Shown piece after piece: positions 5,211-5,668 of a stretch of 5,668 nt of DNA. Source of the DNA: an uncultured Bacillaceae bacterium (GTDB taxonomy: Bacteria > Bacillota > Bacilli > Bacillales > Caldibacillaceae); the NCBI GenBank assembly GCA_937983015.1, contig CALKAK010000127.1:1-5668 (forward strand), given 5' to 3'. The stretch's first letter is position 1; each line of letters opens with the position of its first letter. The position numbers were made by a program, and so were the translations under genes. The notes below the pieces were generated by a model that saw nothing but the letters and a program-made list of their open reading frames with translations, made no database searches and was not told the origin of the DNA.

Positions 5211-5668
5211 TTACTTCGACTCCTTTTCTTTGTAAATTTCATATTGTTCCTTTAGGTGGTACGGTAGTTCACCTTTGAAGGTGATATCGATCAAGTCCGT
5301 TACTTTTTGTTTCGGTGCTTGATCAGCCTGTTTGATCGCTTCTTTTACTTGTTCTTTCGCATCCTCGATTACCTCTTGTTCCATTTCTTCGTTCCATAAA
5401 CCTTTCTTTTCAAGGAACTTGCGGAAACGGATGAGCGGGTCTTTTTTCACCCATTCGTCATCGAGTTCTTTTGAACGGTATCTTGTCGGGTCATCACCAC
5501 TTAAGGTATGGGGGCCATAACGATAGCAAATGGTTTCAATTAATGTGGGACCTTCACCGTTAATTGCACGTTCACGCGCTTCTTTAGTTGCTTTATATAC
5601 CGCAAGCACATCCATACCATCCACTTGAATTCCCGGGATACCAGCCGCTACCGCTTTTTGCGCGAGGG
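5211..5668 (-). CDS. pdhA: Pyruvate dehydrogenase E1 component, alpha subunit, C-terminal 151 residues
   Basis: The gene enters from beyond 5668. In frame from 5666 it reads LAQKAVAAGIPGIQVDGMDV and ends at TAA 5213-5211. E1alpha carries most of the thiamine diphosphate and magnesium site, and its GDG...N motif would lie upstream, outside the window. Visible here are VDGMDVLAVYKATKEA, then ETICYRYGPHTLSGDDPTRY, the active-site loop with the His of YGPHT (His271alpha in G. stearothermophilus numbering), and the helix-rich tail (FRKFLEKKGLWNEE, then a charged segment rich in Glu/Lys/Gln). Bacillus PdhA is about 370 residues, so some 220 are missing only because the window ends. An apparent GTG start within this frame (5624) is just the Val of QVDGMDV and not a real start. 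It is the first of the four pdh genes and has a 1-bp gap to pdhB. Confidence 0.97.
   Translation of the reverse strand, partial: LAQKAVAAGIPGIQVDGMDVLAVYKATKEARERAINGEGPTLIETICYRYGPHTLSGDDPTRYRSKELDDEWVKKDPLIRFRKFLEKKGLWNEEMEQEVIEDAKEQVKEAIKQADQAPKQKVTDLIDITFKGELPYHLKEQYEIYKEKESK
5220..5226 (-). promoter_or_regulatory. pdhB ribosome binding site
   Basis: AAAGGAG (5226-5220) lies within the last codons of pdhA, ten bases before ATG 5209. It decides the start of PdhB in favour of MAQMTMIKAI over the upstream in-frame ATG at 5242. Confidence 0.8.

Noticed and set aside
5210..5242. Upstream ATG at 5242 as the PdhB start
   Set aside because: It lies inside pdhA, has no good Shine-Dalgarno sequence and would add an atypical basic tail. 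ATG 5209 has GGAG upstream and gives the normal 325-residue protein.

Overview
The window looks like chromosome of a moderately low-GC member of the Bacillales (Bacillaceae-like). Three things point there: the gene order E1alpha-E1beta-E2-E3 of the Gram-positive pyruvate dehydrogenase operon, strong AGGAGG-type ribosome binding sites, and a small gene just beyond the E3 gene that matches the SR1P peptide of the Bacillus dual-function RNA SR1. All real genes lie on the minus strand, so the window is best read from high to low coordinates.

Layout in transcription order: 5668-5211 is the C-terminal part of pdhA (E1alpha; its start is outside the window). 5209-4232 is pdhB (E1beta), one base after pdhA. 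A 116-bp spacer with a strong hairpin follows, then pdhC (E2, 4115-2499), then pdhD (E3, 2494-1067), which starts four bases after the pdhC stop. A textbook intrinsic terminator (1041-997) closes the operon. An AT-rich spacer then carries a near-consensus SigA promoter (932-904), a 41-codon SR1P gene (838-713) and a second intrinsic terminator (700-662). Together these outline an SR1-type RNA of about 236 nt. A 250-bp spacer with candidate control sites leads to a GTG-started OFA-family MFS transporter (409 to beyond position 1), of which only the N-terminal 136 residues are present.

PdhA, PdhB, PdhC and PdhD form the pyruvate dehydrogenase complex, which links glycolysis to the TCA cycle and fatty acid synthesis. 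In B. subtilis, SR1P binds the glycolytic enzyme GapA, and SR1 is repressed by CcpN when sugar is available. I find sequences matching the published CcpN motif (TRTGHYATAYW, from memory) at the SR1 promoter. I also find one over the candidate -10 of the transporter, which suggests a shared glycolysis/gluconeogenesis switch (inference).

The most unusual points are: E2 carries two lipoyl domains that are identical over 79 residues and nearly identical in DNA, where the B. subtilis and G. stearothermophilus E2 have one; the intact SR1/SR1P locus with paired CcpN-like sites about 42 bp apart; a further CcpN-like site at the transporter promoter; and a Rex/Fnr-like palindrome in the transporter leader. 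I see no mobile element, CRISPR array, tRNA or rRNA.
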